DNA of 5,243 bases. Source: Coxiellaceae bacterium (GTDB taxonomy: Bacteria > Pseudomonadota > Gammaproteobacteria > GCA-013414725). The notes below the pieces were generated by a model, which was given only the letters and a program-made list of their open reading frames with translations, was not told the origin of the DNA and searched no databases. The DNA lies in assembly GCA_013414725.1 (NCBI GenBank), contig CP058706.1:686033-691275 (forward strand), in the 5' to 3' direction. This document shows, piece after piece, positions 1-5,243 of the stretch. The position numbers were made by a program, and so were the translations under genes. Each line of letters begins with the position of its first letter. Position 1 is the first letter of the stretch.

Positions 1-558
1 TAAAAGAGAAAACATAAAACTGACTAAATCGACTGTAAAAGTAATCACAATCCCAAAATGAGCAATGATAATTCCGGCAATAGCGGGGCCTAAAATCATG
101 CCAACACTGGAAGTGATGCCTGCCAATGAACCAATGGTGGGAAAATCAGCTTTATCGACCATTTGTTGAGTAATACTGTCCAGAGATGGGCGATGTAACC
201 CGCTTAAGGCTGACATAATCGCTGCAATCCCGAATACAATGACAACACTGGGGTGGGATGACAATGCATTGAAGATGAGTGATAAACAACAGAATGCTAG
301 AATAGTTTCTGCTATCACGAGCAATCGTTGTCGATGATAGCGATCTGCTAAAACGCCCCCAATCAGTGCGGTAAATAATAAGGGCGCCAACTGAAACAGG
401 CTTAATAGTCCGACCATCAAAGTAGAGTGAGTCAAGCTATAAACTTGGTATGGCAGTGCGACATAAGTGATCATGGTGCCAAAAAATGAGATGAACTGGC
501 CTGAGTAAAGCCAACGATAATTTCGATTGCGCTTTAGGACGGAGAGATTGATAAACAT
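1..558 (-). CDS. MFS transporter, EntS/MFS_3-like, N-terminal part (cut by window edge)
   Basis: This reading frame is open for 186 codons from an ATG at 558 to the window edge, so the C-terminal half is missing. The protein is an inner-membrane major facilitator, probably a proton-driven exporter. Residues about 17-40, 46-70, 79-98, 104-122 and 142-166 are hydrophobic helices. The loop between helices 2 and 3 carries the classic MFS motif A, GGVLADRYHRQRL, at residues 67-79 (Gly67, Gly68, Asp72, Arg73, Arg76). After helix 4 the segment HRPSLDSITQQMV and then GMILGPAIAGIII resemble the EntS/MFS_3 group, which includes the enterobactin exporter. The substrate cannot be read from this half. A 6-A run at 481-486 inside the gene leaves the frame intact. 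The gene lies downstream of, and in the same direction as, the broken TPR gene, with 195 bases between them. No strong Shine-Dalgarno precedes the ATG. Confidence 0.88.
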   Translation of the reverse strand, partial: MFINLSVLKRNRNYRWLYSGQFISFFGTMITYVALPYQVYSLTHSTLMVGLLSLFQLAPLLFTALIGGVLADRYHRQRLLVIAETILAFCCLSLIFNALSSHPSVVIVFGIAAIMSALSGLHRPSLDSITQQMVDKADFPTIGSLAGITSSVGMILGPAIAGIIIAHFGIVITFTVDLVSFMFSLL

Positions 559-583
559 AATTGGAGCTCAGAAAGGTTTAATT

Positions 584-621
584 ATTATAGATATTACCAT
601 GATAACTTATTTTTTAGTCAA
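584..621 (-). promoter_or_regulatory. Candidate promoter for the MFS transporter gene
   Basis: Read on the minus strand, TTGACT (621-616) is followed after 19 bases by TAATAT (596-591). This has a TGG just upstream, which makes an extended -10. A perfect TATAAT lies slightly further downstream at 589-584. Either -10 would start transcription 20-30 bases before the transporter ATG at 558. The 19-base spacer is longer than ideal and the call rests on matching to sigma-70 consensus by eye. Confidence 0.35.
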
Positions 622-698
622 AAGGAATTGTGTAAGAATATTACTTTTCTATGAAGCATTGGTCATAACAGATGAATAACACAGCGCTACTTAAAGAT

Positions 699-734
699 TC
701 GGTATCATGTCAACTTGTATTGCCATAATACCGA
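699..734. terminator. Weak hairpin after the TPR/nucleotidyltransferase gene; possible terminator
   Basis: TCGGTAT (699-705) pairs with ATACCGA (728-734). Three further pairs form inside (707-709 with 724-726) after one mismatch, leaving a 14-base loop. It lies 20 bases beyond the stop codon at 754, which is where a terminator of the minus-strand gene would be. On the minus strand the following tail, ATCTTTAAG, is poor in T. On the plus strand the hairpin is followed by TTTT and then T7. It is therefore a weak or ambiguous terminator. The rest of the 559-753 gap holds nothing else I recognise. Confidence 0.3.
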
Positions 735-753
735 GGTTTTGAAATTTTTTTCT

Positions 754-2082
754 TTACATGGTTTTTGCAGTCGTAGTTGTGTTGATGGTGGTCTCTTCAG
801 TCGGTTTGACCTTGACCACAGATTTAGTAGCCTGTGATGTGGATTTTTGCTGAACTGGTTTAGCAGTTGTGGGTTTTTGGTCAAAAACTGTGGGTGCGTA
901 ATTTCTTGGTTTCGATCCATAGTGGCTTTTAGGCAGAAAATTAGGCGCTATTTGTAAGGCGGTGGTTTTAATTTCTTCTATGTTAAAGCAAGCAAATAAA
1001 CTTTGATTGATTAAGGTGTCTAACTTTTGTGGGAAATTTTTTGTTGGGATTTGTTCTTTCTTAATCGCCCATATTAAGCTGCCTGCAAATAAGTGGCCGC
1101 ATAATGCTTCCATAGAAGGCTTATGGTCTATGTTCTGGAGCATTGTCAGTAAGTTTAAAATGACGTTTTTATAACGTTGATCAGTAATGAAAGTTACTTG
1201 GTAATCTGGAAATAGTGATTCTAAGACGTTGGTAGTGTGTAATAATACGAAGCTTTGATGAGCAAAGCCACGTAATAATAATTTTGACATTTCTTGCCAA
1301 AATTCACGAGGTTTTAATTGTGAGACATATTTAGCATTGGCTTTAATTAATTGGATTGAGCTTGCGCCAAGAAGAAAGTTGTTTTCGGCGCAGCGGCGAA
1401 TGATTCGCAATATTTGTATCGGATCATTTTTTAATAATTCATCATTGCCATCAATGAACTCACAAGCATTGTCTCCGGAGGTTACAGCGACACCACATTG
1501 CAACGGATCATAGCCGTTACCGTCCGAGTCAACAAATAAGGTATCGCTATTGATTACTCTGCTTTTGGCTTCTTGTTGGAATTTTTCAATATTGGTAAAT
1601 ACTTCTGTTGGACGATAGGAGATGTCTATAGGCATTTGCAATTGATCATGAAATAATTGGCTAAGGCCGAGTTTATCAGGTGAAGCAGCGCAAGGAAGAA
1701 TTTTATTTGGTTCGGGTGCATCAGTGATAAAATCATAATCTGAAGGGTTGTTGCTATAAGTGGCGCTGCCAGTTAATAAAATATGATAGCCTTGGGCTTC
1801 AAATTGCTTCATCAAATCTTTTATTGCTGGGGGCAATATAAGAAAAGGAATGAGATTGAAGTCAATTTTAAAGCTGGGCTCCATGGCAACATAATCAGTT
1901 TTTTTGGTTATCTCTTTGGCAGTTTCCATAGACTGTTTTGTTGCAGCCGCTTGCTGTTGTAATAACGCCTCTTCCAGCTCATTAATTTTTTCATCTAAAT
2001 GTTGTTTTTGTTGCTCTAGTTCAATAATTTTTGCAGTTTTTATATCGTCTTTTTGTTGTAAATCTTTTATTTGTTGCTGCAA
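754..2082 (-). CDS. Fragment of the broken gene: coiled-coil end plus PcnB-like nucleotidyltransferase domain
   Basis: This is the largest surviving open frame (442 codons), but its apparent start at 2082 is a TTG in the middle of a coiled coil with no Shine-Dalgarno. The same frame continues upstream in sense to about 2160. Residues 1-60 are Gln/Lys/Glu-rich coiled coil. Residues about 95-300 match the class II nucleotidyltransferase fold of PcnB and CCA-adding enzymes: LLTGS at 102-106, the DYD pair at Asp115/Asp117, and a third carboxylate at Asp153 in PIDIS. A DPIQILRIIRR segment at 220-230 corresponds to the family's DPxRxLRxxR. Residues 320-340 resemble the helical region that follows in PcnB. 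The usual GGxVRD is GSATYS here, and the usual RRDFTIN is degenerate (SRVINSD). Residues 385-442 are a low-complexity Lys/Thr/Pro/Gln tail. In PcnB the domain would add 3' A residues to RNA; activity here is unproven. Confidence 0.6.
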   Translation of the reverse strand: MQQQIKDLQQKDDIKTAKIIELEQQKQHLDEKINELEEALLQQQAAATKQSMETAKEITKKTDYVAMEPSFKIDFNLIPFLILPPAIKDLMKQFEAQGYHILLTGSATYSNNPSDYDFITDAPEPNKILPCAASPDKLGLSQLFHDQLQMPIDISYRPTEVFTNIEKFQQEAKSRVINSDTLFVDSDGNGYDPLQCGVAVTSGDNACEFIDGNDELLKNDPIQILRIIRRCAENNFLLGASSIQLIKANAKYVSQLKPREFWQEMSKLLLRGFAHQSFVLLHTTNVLESLFPDYQVTFITDQRYKNVILNLLTMLQNIDHKPSMEALCGHLFAGSLIWAIKKEQIPTKNFPQKLDTLINQSLFACFNIEEIKTTALQIAPNFLPKSHYGSKPRNYAPTVFDQKPTTAKPVQQKSTSQATKSVVKVKPTEETTINTTTTAKTM

Positions 2083-2459
2083 TGTTTGCTCGAGCTGTTT
2101 CGCTTGTTGATATGTTTTTTCGATATGATTTTTTTGTTTTCGTAAAGTTTCAAGGTTTTTTGTAACGCGTAAACATTTTTCTGAGCATCGGTTGCCGTTA
2201 TATTACTGGCCTCTAGTTGGCGTTTGTTGTTAGTCAGCGTATTTTCCAGTGTAACATTGGTTGCTTGTAATTGTGCTATTTCTAGTTTTAAGTCCTGTAA
2301 TTGTTTCAGCAACAGTTCAATTTGGTTGCTCTTTTCACTCAATTTAACCTGTAATTGCGATAGACGGACATTTTTAATTTCAAGCTCTGTGCGTAGTTCC
2401 TCTGTTGCGATGACTTTATCCTGGCTTTTTCGGTCTTGGCCTGCTTGGATGAGGTTGTT
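2067..2459 (-). CDS. Fragment of the broken gene: coiled-coil segment
   Basis: This frame is open from just after a stop at 2462-2460 down to a TAA at 2069-2067. It encodes a Leu/Gln/Glu/Lys-rich helix with heptad-like spacing (for example LRTELEIKNVRLSQLQVKL, then LLLKQLQDLKLEIAQLQ), typical of a long parallel coiled coil. The first conventional start in this frame is a TTG at 2342 without a ribosome site, so it is unlikely to be an independent gene. Its true coding part ends near 2156. After that the frame turns into a Lys/Asn/Ser-rich tail, while the coiled coil continues in the frame of the nucleotidyltransferase fragment. Upstream it joins, through another frame, to a short stretch that begins with an ATG at 2476 (MLSSFK). 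Confidence 0.5.
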   Translation of the reverse strand, partial: NNLIQAGQDRKSQDKVIATEELRTELEIKNVRLSQLQVKLSEKSNQIELLLKQLQDLKLEIAQLQATNVTLENTLTNNKRQLEASNITATDAQKNVYALQKTLKLYENKKIISKKHINKRNSSSKHCSNK

Positions 2460-2469
2460 TTAAATGAAC

Positions 2470-3216
2470 TCAGCATGGATAGTTTATTTTTTTATGCTCA
2501 ATCAGCTGCTTATATCTTGCTGCTTCTGGATGGTCGGGGATAGTATTAAAATCTTCCAAAGCTGCTAGCAATTTGTTTTGGGCGAACAGCATACTGCCAC
2601 GTAATAGGCGGGCCTCTAAATGGTGGGGTTCTTGGGCAATAATTTCACAGCAATCCAGTATGCAGTCTTTTACATGATCCAGCATCTGATTAATGGTTGC
2701 CCGCAACATTAGAGCCTCAATCGAGAATGCGCGATTGAGGGCAATATTAAGTTGTGCCAGAGCGGTTTGTAAAATTCCTTCGGGACTTATATTGTTATTA
2801 TTAGCATTCACTTTGATTGAACTGGCTTGTTCCATTGATTTTGCAAATAATTGCAGACAAACTTTGGCAAGGGCAAGATGGCTTTGGGTTGATGACAAAT
2901 CTAGTTCACAAGCTTTATTGAAGGCGCTAAACGCATTTTCAATGTCGCCGAACATTTCATTAATTAAACCGATTTCATGCCATGCATCAATGGTTAGTTG
3001 TGTCAATTTTTGGGTTTTTTCATTATTAAGCGGTGATTGGTTTTTAGTTAGTTCAATTACACGGGTGAAATCGGCAAGTGCATCTTGATGTTTTTCTTGT
3101 TTTTTAAAATATTTGCCGCGTAGCAAGAGTAACTTTGGGTCGAGCGAATTGGTAATGTCGATGGCTTGTGACAATTGTTCTATTGCCAAGTCCACTTTAT
3201 TTTGCTTGAACAGCAA
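2470..3216 (-). CDS. Fragment of the broken gene: TPR repeats, C-terminal block
   Basis: The fragment has 248 codons ending at TGA 2472-2470, and its apparent start at 3216 is a TTG inside a TPR helix. The same frame is open upstream to 3282, giving the sensible TPR start TLERVITLDPFHYRALRDY. At least six TPR-like helix pairs are visible. Examples are LRGKYFKKQEKHQDALADF followed by TRVIEL, WHEIGLINEMFGDIENAFSA with FNKACELD, LAQLNIALNRAFSIEALMLR, and LLRGSMLFAQNKLLAALEDF. TPRs are protein-protein interaction scaffolds, so this block probably binds a partner. A short Asn-rich loop (NANNNNIS) interrupts the array. The end, EHKKINYPC, falls directly after the last TPR, so a genuine C-terminus is conceivable. 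However, an A7 run at 2493-2487 would carry the frame onward if one A is restored. Confidence 0.55.
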   Translation of the reverse strand: MLFKQNKVDLAIEQLSQAIDITNSLDPKLLLLRGKYFKKQEKHQDALADFTRVIELTKNQSPLNNEKTQKLTQLTIDAWHEIGLINEMFGDIENAFSAFNKACELDLSSTQSHLALAKVCLQLFAKSMEQASSIKVNANNNNISPEGILQTALAQLNIALNRAFSIEALMLRATINQMLDHVKDCILDCCEIIAQEPHHLEARLLRGSMLFAQNKLLAALEDFNTIPDHPEAARYKQLIEHKKINYPC

Positions 3217-3272
3217 CGCAGCATAATCTCGTAACGCACGGTAATGGAATGGGTCTAAAGTAATTACTCTTT

Positions 3273-3794
3273 CTAGTGTTTTTTATAGTTTTGTTTAAAC
3301 GAGGTGATTCTGTTTTTATTTTTTTGCTTGTCTAAAGCAAGCGCGTCAATCTGATGTAACAAAATACGGCTTAATTGATAATCAACTTCGGCAGTTTTCA
3401 GGTATTTCACCGCATTCTGGAAATCCTCTTGGGCCAATGAATAAGCGTAATCTGCAGAACTTTGTTTTAGTAAAGTCTTTCCTCTGTATAAATATGCAGA
3501 GGGAAACTGACGAGTTTGCGAGATGACTTGGCTAAGATCAGCAAGAGCAGATTGATATTGACCCATTTTATAATAGAGCATGCCGCGGCGCAGATAATCA
3601 GAGAGAGCACTGCTGTGTTTTTTACTGATAGAGGTGTTTAGTTTTTCTATCGCTTTAGGAAAATTGTCGCTTAATACGTGTAATGATGTTCCGATGCTGA
3701 TTAGGCATAATAGATCGGAATCATTCTTGCAAGCAGGTATTATGGTGTTGATTTTTGTTTCGCCCACCATGATTTTCGCGGCCATTGCTTGCAT
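3273..3794 (-). CDS. Fragment of the broken gene: TPR repeats, central block
   Basis: The fragment has 173 codons. Its first ATG at 3794 has no Shine-Dalgarno, and the frame is open upstream to 3845 (through a Thr/Gln/Asn-rich linker), so the ATG is probably internal. Clear TPR units include YLRRGMLYYKMGQYQSALAD followed by LSQVIS, and AYLYRGKTLLKQSSADYAYS with the next unit EDFQNAVKYL. The frame ends at TAG 3275-3273 after KQNYKKH. Restoring one A in the A6 run at 3284-3279 instead continues as NYKKTLERVITLDPFHYRA, a regular TPR sequence that runs into the next fragment. Its role would be part of the interaction scaffold. Confidence 0.5.
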   Translation of the reverse strand: MQAMAAKIMVGETKINTIIPACKNDSDLLCLISIGTSLHVLSDNFPKAIEKLNTSISKKHSSALSDYLRRGMLYYKMGQYQSALADLSQVISQTRQFPSAYLYRGKTLLKQSSADYAYSLAQEDFQNAVKYLKTAEVDYQLSRILLHQIDALALDKQKNKNRITSFKQNYKKH

Positions 3795-3933
3795 TAGTTG
3801 AGACGAATTATTTTTAGTAGTTTGCTGTGTTGTATTTTTAGTAACTCAGCATCAAATAATGATTTGAATGCTATATCATAATGATCAGTCATCAACGCAC
3901 ATAAGCCGTGACTGACACAGGTCATGAAGCTAA

Positions 3934-4161
3934 TTAATAAAGTTTGCTTATTGGTTTTTCTAGTGAAAACTCAGTAACTTTTTCGCAATCCTGCATAGCA
4001 TGGTAGTACTGGTTACTACTCATCCGTGTCAGTATTCGCCATAAGTAATGTTCTGGTTGGGGTTTTTGGTTTATTGCTAAATTAAGCTGCTGTAAAGCTT
4101 CTTGATAGTTCTGTTGGGCGTAAGCTAATTTGGCTTGTTCAAGTGGTTGTTGGTCTTTCAT
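3934..4161 (-). CDS. Fragment of the broken gene: true 5' end with first TPR repeats
   Basis: This is the only fragment with a convincing start. ATG 4161-4159 lies six bases after GGAG (4171-4168). A GTG at 4173 is also in frame, but it overlaps that Shine-Dalgarno and is less likely. The protein begins MKDQQPLEQAKLAYAQQNYQ, a first TPR with the usual small residue in A-x-x-Y-x-x-x-x-Y spacing, followed by EALQQLNLAINQKP and a second unit around YLWRILTRMSSNQYYHAMQD. There is no signal peptide. The frame ends at TAA 3936-3934. Just before this, at the A5 run 3959-3955, one restored base would lead into an open frame (3958 to about 3797) encoding ISFMTCVSHGLCALMTDHY and further TPR-like sequence. 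Confidence 0.55.
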   Translation of the reverse strand: MKDQQPLEQAKLAYAQQNYQEALQQLNLAINQKPQPEHYLWRILTRMSSNQYYHAMQDCEKVTEFSLEKPISKLY

Positions 4162-4167
4162 AGCATG

Positions 4168-4171
4168 CTCC
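4168..4171 (-). promoter_or_regulatory. Ribosome binding site that fixes the start of the TPR gene at 4161
   Basis: Minus-strand GGAG (4171-4168) lies six bases before ATG 4161. The in-frame GTG at 4173 overlaps it, so the ATG is preferred. The spacer together with the first base of the ATG forms part of the palindrome AGCATGCT (4162-4169). Confidence 0.6.
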
Positions 4172-4203
4172 ACATTACAGCGGTTTGTTTAAAAGATGCA
4201 CAT

Positions 4204-4212
4204 AGCATAACA
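4204..4212 (-). promoter_or_regulatory. Candidate extended -10 promoter for the TPR gene
   Basis: On the minus strand, TGT (4212-4210) directly precedes TATGCT (4209-4204), giving an extended -10 element about 43 bases before ATG 4161. No good -35 is visible at the usual distance, which extended -10 promoters can tolerate. It was identified by eye only. Confidence 0.35.
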
Positions 4213-4240
4213 TGCCTAAAATTGTTCACCTTAAGCACAC

Positions 4241-4260
4241 ATTAAATATAGAAATTTAAT
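4241..4260. repeat. Inverted repeat in the divergent intergenic region
   Basis: ATTAAAT (4241-4247) and ATTTAAT (4254-4260) form a 7-base inverted repeat with a 6-base spacer. It lies between the two divergent start codons and just upstream of the candidate -10 for the MipA gene, a position suited to an operator. AT-only repeats arise easily by chance in DNA of this composition, so its role is uncertain. Confidence 0.3.
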
Positions 4261-4282
4261 GCAATGAATCGAGTTGTTCGCA

Positions 4283-4288
4283 TACAAT
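4283..4288 (+). promoter_or_regulatory. Candidate -10 element for the MipA/OmpV gene
   Basis: TACAAT, one base from the sigma-70 -10 consensus, lies about 62 bases before ATG 4350. The -35 position holds only TGCAAT (4260-4265, 17-base spacer), a partial match that overlaps the inverted repeat. Confidence 0.35.
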
Positions 4289-4334
4289 GCGGCCTTTATT
4301 GTTAATAATGGCTCTTTTACAGGCTTGATTAGTT

Positions 4335-4340
4335 GGAGGG
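4335..4340 (+). promoter_or_regulatory. Ribosome binding site of the MipA/OmpV gene
   Basis: GGAGGG lies nine bases before ATG 4350. This strong Shine-Dalgarno supports that start. Confidence 0.75.
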
Positions 4341-4349
4341 ATTATCTAC

Positions 4350-5156
4350 ATGAAGCCAATAAAATTCATTTCAGGCCTATTTTTAGGCATTTTATCGCTG
4401 CCTGCACTGGCTGAAGCACAGCAGGCCGATGGCAATTGGCACCTTACTGTAGGTGCTGGCACTATTTTGACGCCAGCCTTTTTAGGGGCCAGTGAGTACA
4501 ATCTCTCACTCTTTCCGAATGTCCGGGTCATGTATAAGGACTTGTTTTTTGCTTCAGTGGAAGGAGTAGGGCTCAGCTTGGTTAATAATCACGGTTGGCA
4601 GTTTGGCCCTATCGTCAAATATCGTTTTCCGCGCAACGAGACCAATGGAACGAGTCCTTTTAAAATTGCAGGCCCTGATTCGACAGCGTTAAGAGGCTTG
4701 GGTGATGTCAATGGTGTGTTTGAAGCAGGTGGTTTTGCTAAATACACTTGGGAACGCTTACAAAGTAAATGGGTCGTTGTGCAAGGCACCAATAGTCCTT
4801 ACGGTCTTCTAGCGACATGGGACGTTAATTATTTTTACCATTATGGTCATTTGTATTATTCGTTTGGCCCTCATGCTAGTTGGGCAAATGGTCAGTACAA
4901 TAATACTTATTTTGGCATTAATGCGACGCAATCGATCAATTCAGGCCTGCCGATGTATTCAGCGGATGCGGGAATAGTTAATTACGGTGTTGGCGCAACT
5001 TTGTTTGTACCATTATCAAAACATATTTTGACTGCTTGGTTTGGCAGTTATGATCGTTTGACGGGCAGTGTGGCTGATTCACCATTGGTACAACAACGTG
5101 GTTCGGAGAATCAGTTTGTGATCGGTATGTCTGTGGGTTATCGATGGGACATTTAG
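4350..5156 (+). CDS. MipA/OmpV family outer-membrane protein
   Basis: This intact 268-codon gene encodes a predicted outer-membrane beta-barrel of the MipA/OmpV family. In E. coli, MipA (MltA-interacting protein) links the lytic transglycosylase MltA to the peptidoglycan synthase PBP1b; OmpV relatives are porin-like. Residues 1-22 form a signal peptide (Lys at 4, hydrophobic core, ALA before the likely cut). The mature part has alternating aromatic/hydrophobic strands. The family's characteristic C-terminal block is clear: YFGINATQSINSGLPMYSAD at 178-197, then the segment AGIVNYGVGATLFVPLSKH, then DRLTGSVADSPLVQQRGSEN ahead of a last strand of the form VIGMSVGYRW. The length is typical for the family. 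A 6-T run at 4545-4550 leaves the frame intact. The gene is divergent from the TPR gene and alone on its strand in the window, so no partner is indicated. The family assignment is firm; its precise role (murein, permeability or resistance) is not. Confidence 0.9.
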   Translation: MKPIKFISGLFLGILSLPALAEAQQADGNWHLTVGAGTILTPAFLGASEYNLSLFPNVRVMYKDLFFASVEGVGLSLVNNHGWQFGPIVKYRFPRNETNGTSPFKIAGPDSTALRGLGDVNGVFEAGGFAKYTWERLQSKWVVVQGTNSPYGLLATWDVNYFYHYGHLYYSFGPHASWANGQYNNTYFGINATQSINSGLPMYSADAGIVNYGVGATLFVPLSKHILTAWFGSYDRLTGSVADSPLVQQRGSENQFVIGMSVGYRWDI

Positions 5157-5175
5157 GAAGCGACGAGGCAATAAC

Positions 5176-5241
5176 AAAATTTAATTTAAATGCCCAAAAT
5201 AAATTTTAGTTTGATAAATAAATTCAATTTTATTGTTTATC
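5176..5241 (+). terminator. AT-rich hairpins after the MipA/OmpV gene; possible termination region
   Basis: AAAATTTA (5176-5183) pairs with TAAATTTT (5200-5207). A second stem, GATAAATAA (5213-5221) with TTGTTTATC (5233-5241), includes one G-T pair. Both stems lack G/C strength and the window ends two bases after the second, so any T-tract cannot be seen. They are possible 3' elements only. Confidence 0.25.
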
Positions 5242-5243
5242 TG

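Larger units (their letters stand above)
754..4161 (-). pseudogene. Broken long gene: TPR repeats + coiled coil + PcnB-like nucleotidyltransferase
   Basis: The region reads as one gene disrupted by six single-base losses. It starts at ATG 4161 in frame with the first TPR fragment and ends at TAA 756-754. The frame has to change near 3959-3955 (GAAAAACC), at 3839-3835 or 3815-3811 (A5), at 3284-3279 (A6), at 2493-2487 (A7), at 2461-2458 (A4) and at 2161-2156 (A6). Each change restores one base, and each lies in an A-run of the coding strand. The restored product is about 1137 residues with no internal stop. Residues about 1-555 are TPR units, 570-756 a coiled coil, 770-1075 a poly(A)-polymerase-I-like head plus following helical region, and 1080-1137 a disordered tail. 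Across each junction the motif type continues: TPR runs into TPR, and coiled coil into coiled coil. An intact product would probably be a cytoplasmic or secreted scaffold with nucleotidyltransferase activity; its substrate is unknown. Alternatives are assembly error or two adjacent genes split near 2470. Confidence 0.75.

Noticed and set aside
708..713. Perfect minus-strand TTGACA as a -35 for the transporter gene
   Set aside because: No acceptable -10 lies 15-19 bases downstream (the sequence there is around GTAGCG), and it sits inside the hairpin.
705..920. Minus-strand open frame of 71 codons at the 3' end of the nucleotidyltransferase fragment
   Set aside because: It overlaps the coding tail in another frame, has Ser/Pro/Leu-rich low-complexity sequence and lacks a ribosome site.
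1904..2463. Two plus-strand open frames (1904-2110 and 2224-2463) rich in Cys, Ser and Phe
   Set aside because: These are antisense shadows of the coiled-coil coding sequence; Gln/Lys/Glu codons read backwards give Cys/Ser/Phe strings, and there is no start signal.
2693..3088. Plus-strand open frame of 131 codons opposite the TPR block
   Set aside because: It is antisense to strong TPR sequence with no ribosome site and no recognisable domain.
4173..4173. GTG at 4173 as the start of the TPR gene
   Set aside because: It overlaps the GGAG that serves the better-placed ATG at 4161.
4346..4792. Minus-strand open frames (4346-4531 and 4589-4792) opposite the MipA/OmpV gene
   Set aside because: They are shadows of a well-supported plus-strand gene.
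1..5243. CRISPR array, tRNA/rRNA gene, insertion sequence or phage attachment site
   Set aside because: No regularly spaced repeats, tRNA-like cloverleaf, transposase sequence or paired terminal repeats were seen on either strand. The frame breaks show no inserted element.

Overview
The window looks like chromosome of an AT-rich Gram-negative bacterium. A MipA/OmpV-type outer-membrane protein with a signal peptide, and a poly(A)-polymerase-I (PcnB)-like domain, point to a gammaproteobacterium. A large TPR plus coiled-coil protein ending in a nucleotidyltransferase domain would fit a host-associated group such as the Legionellales, but that placement is inference only.

Layout. Positions 1-558 (minus) hold the N-terminal 186 codons of an EntS/MFS_3-like major facilitator transporter; the rest lies beyond the left edge. 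Positions 559-753 are non-coding, with a candidate promoter for the transporter and a weak hairpin. Positions 754-4161 (minus) are filled by what I read as ONE long gene broken into pieces. In order it encodes many TPR repeats, a long Gln/Lys/Glu-rich coiled coil, a PcnB-like nucleotidyltransferase head with its RNA-binding-like region, and a disordered Lys/Thr/Pro tail. Positions 4162-4349 form a divergent intergenic region with candidate promoters facing both ways. Positions 4350-5156 (plus) encode an intact MipA/OmpV family protein, followed by AT-rich hairpins up to the window end.

The main observation concerns the broken gene. Its five conspicuous open frames alternate between frames, and three of the four downstream pieces have only a TTG at their apparent start, without a Shine-Dalgarno. 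Translating across the gaps shows that homologous-looking sequence continues without a break if one base is restored at each of six places. All six shifts go the same way (one base missing), and each can be placed in a coding-strand A-run of 4-7 bases. With those six bases restored, the gene reads through as about 1137 codons with no internal stop. The simplest reading is a recently inactivated gene. Assembly homopolymer error, polymerase slippage at A-tracts, or a split into two coupled genes near 2470-2476 are alternatives to be tested.

The MFS transporter, the TPR/nucleotidyltransferase gene and the MipA gene show no evident functional link. The first two are co-oriented, but the transporter appears to have its own promoter, and MipA is divergently transcribed.
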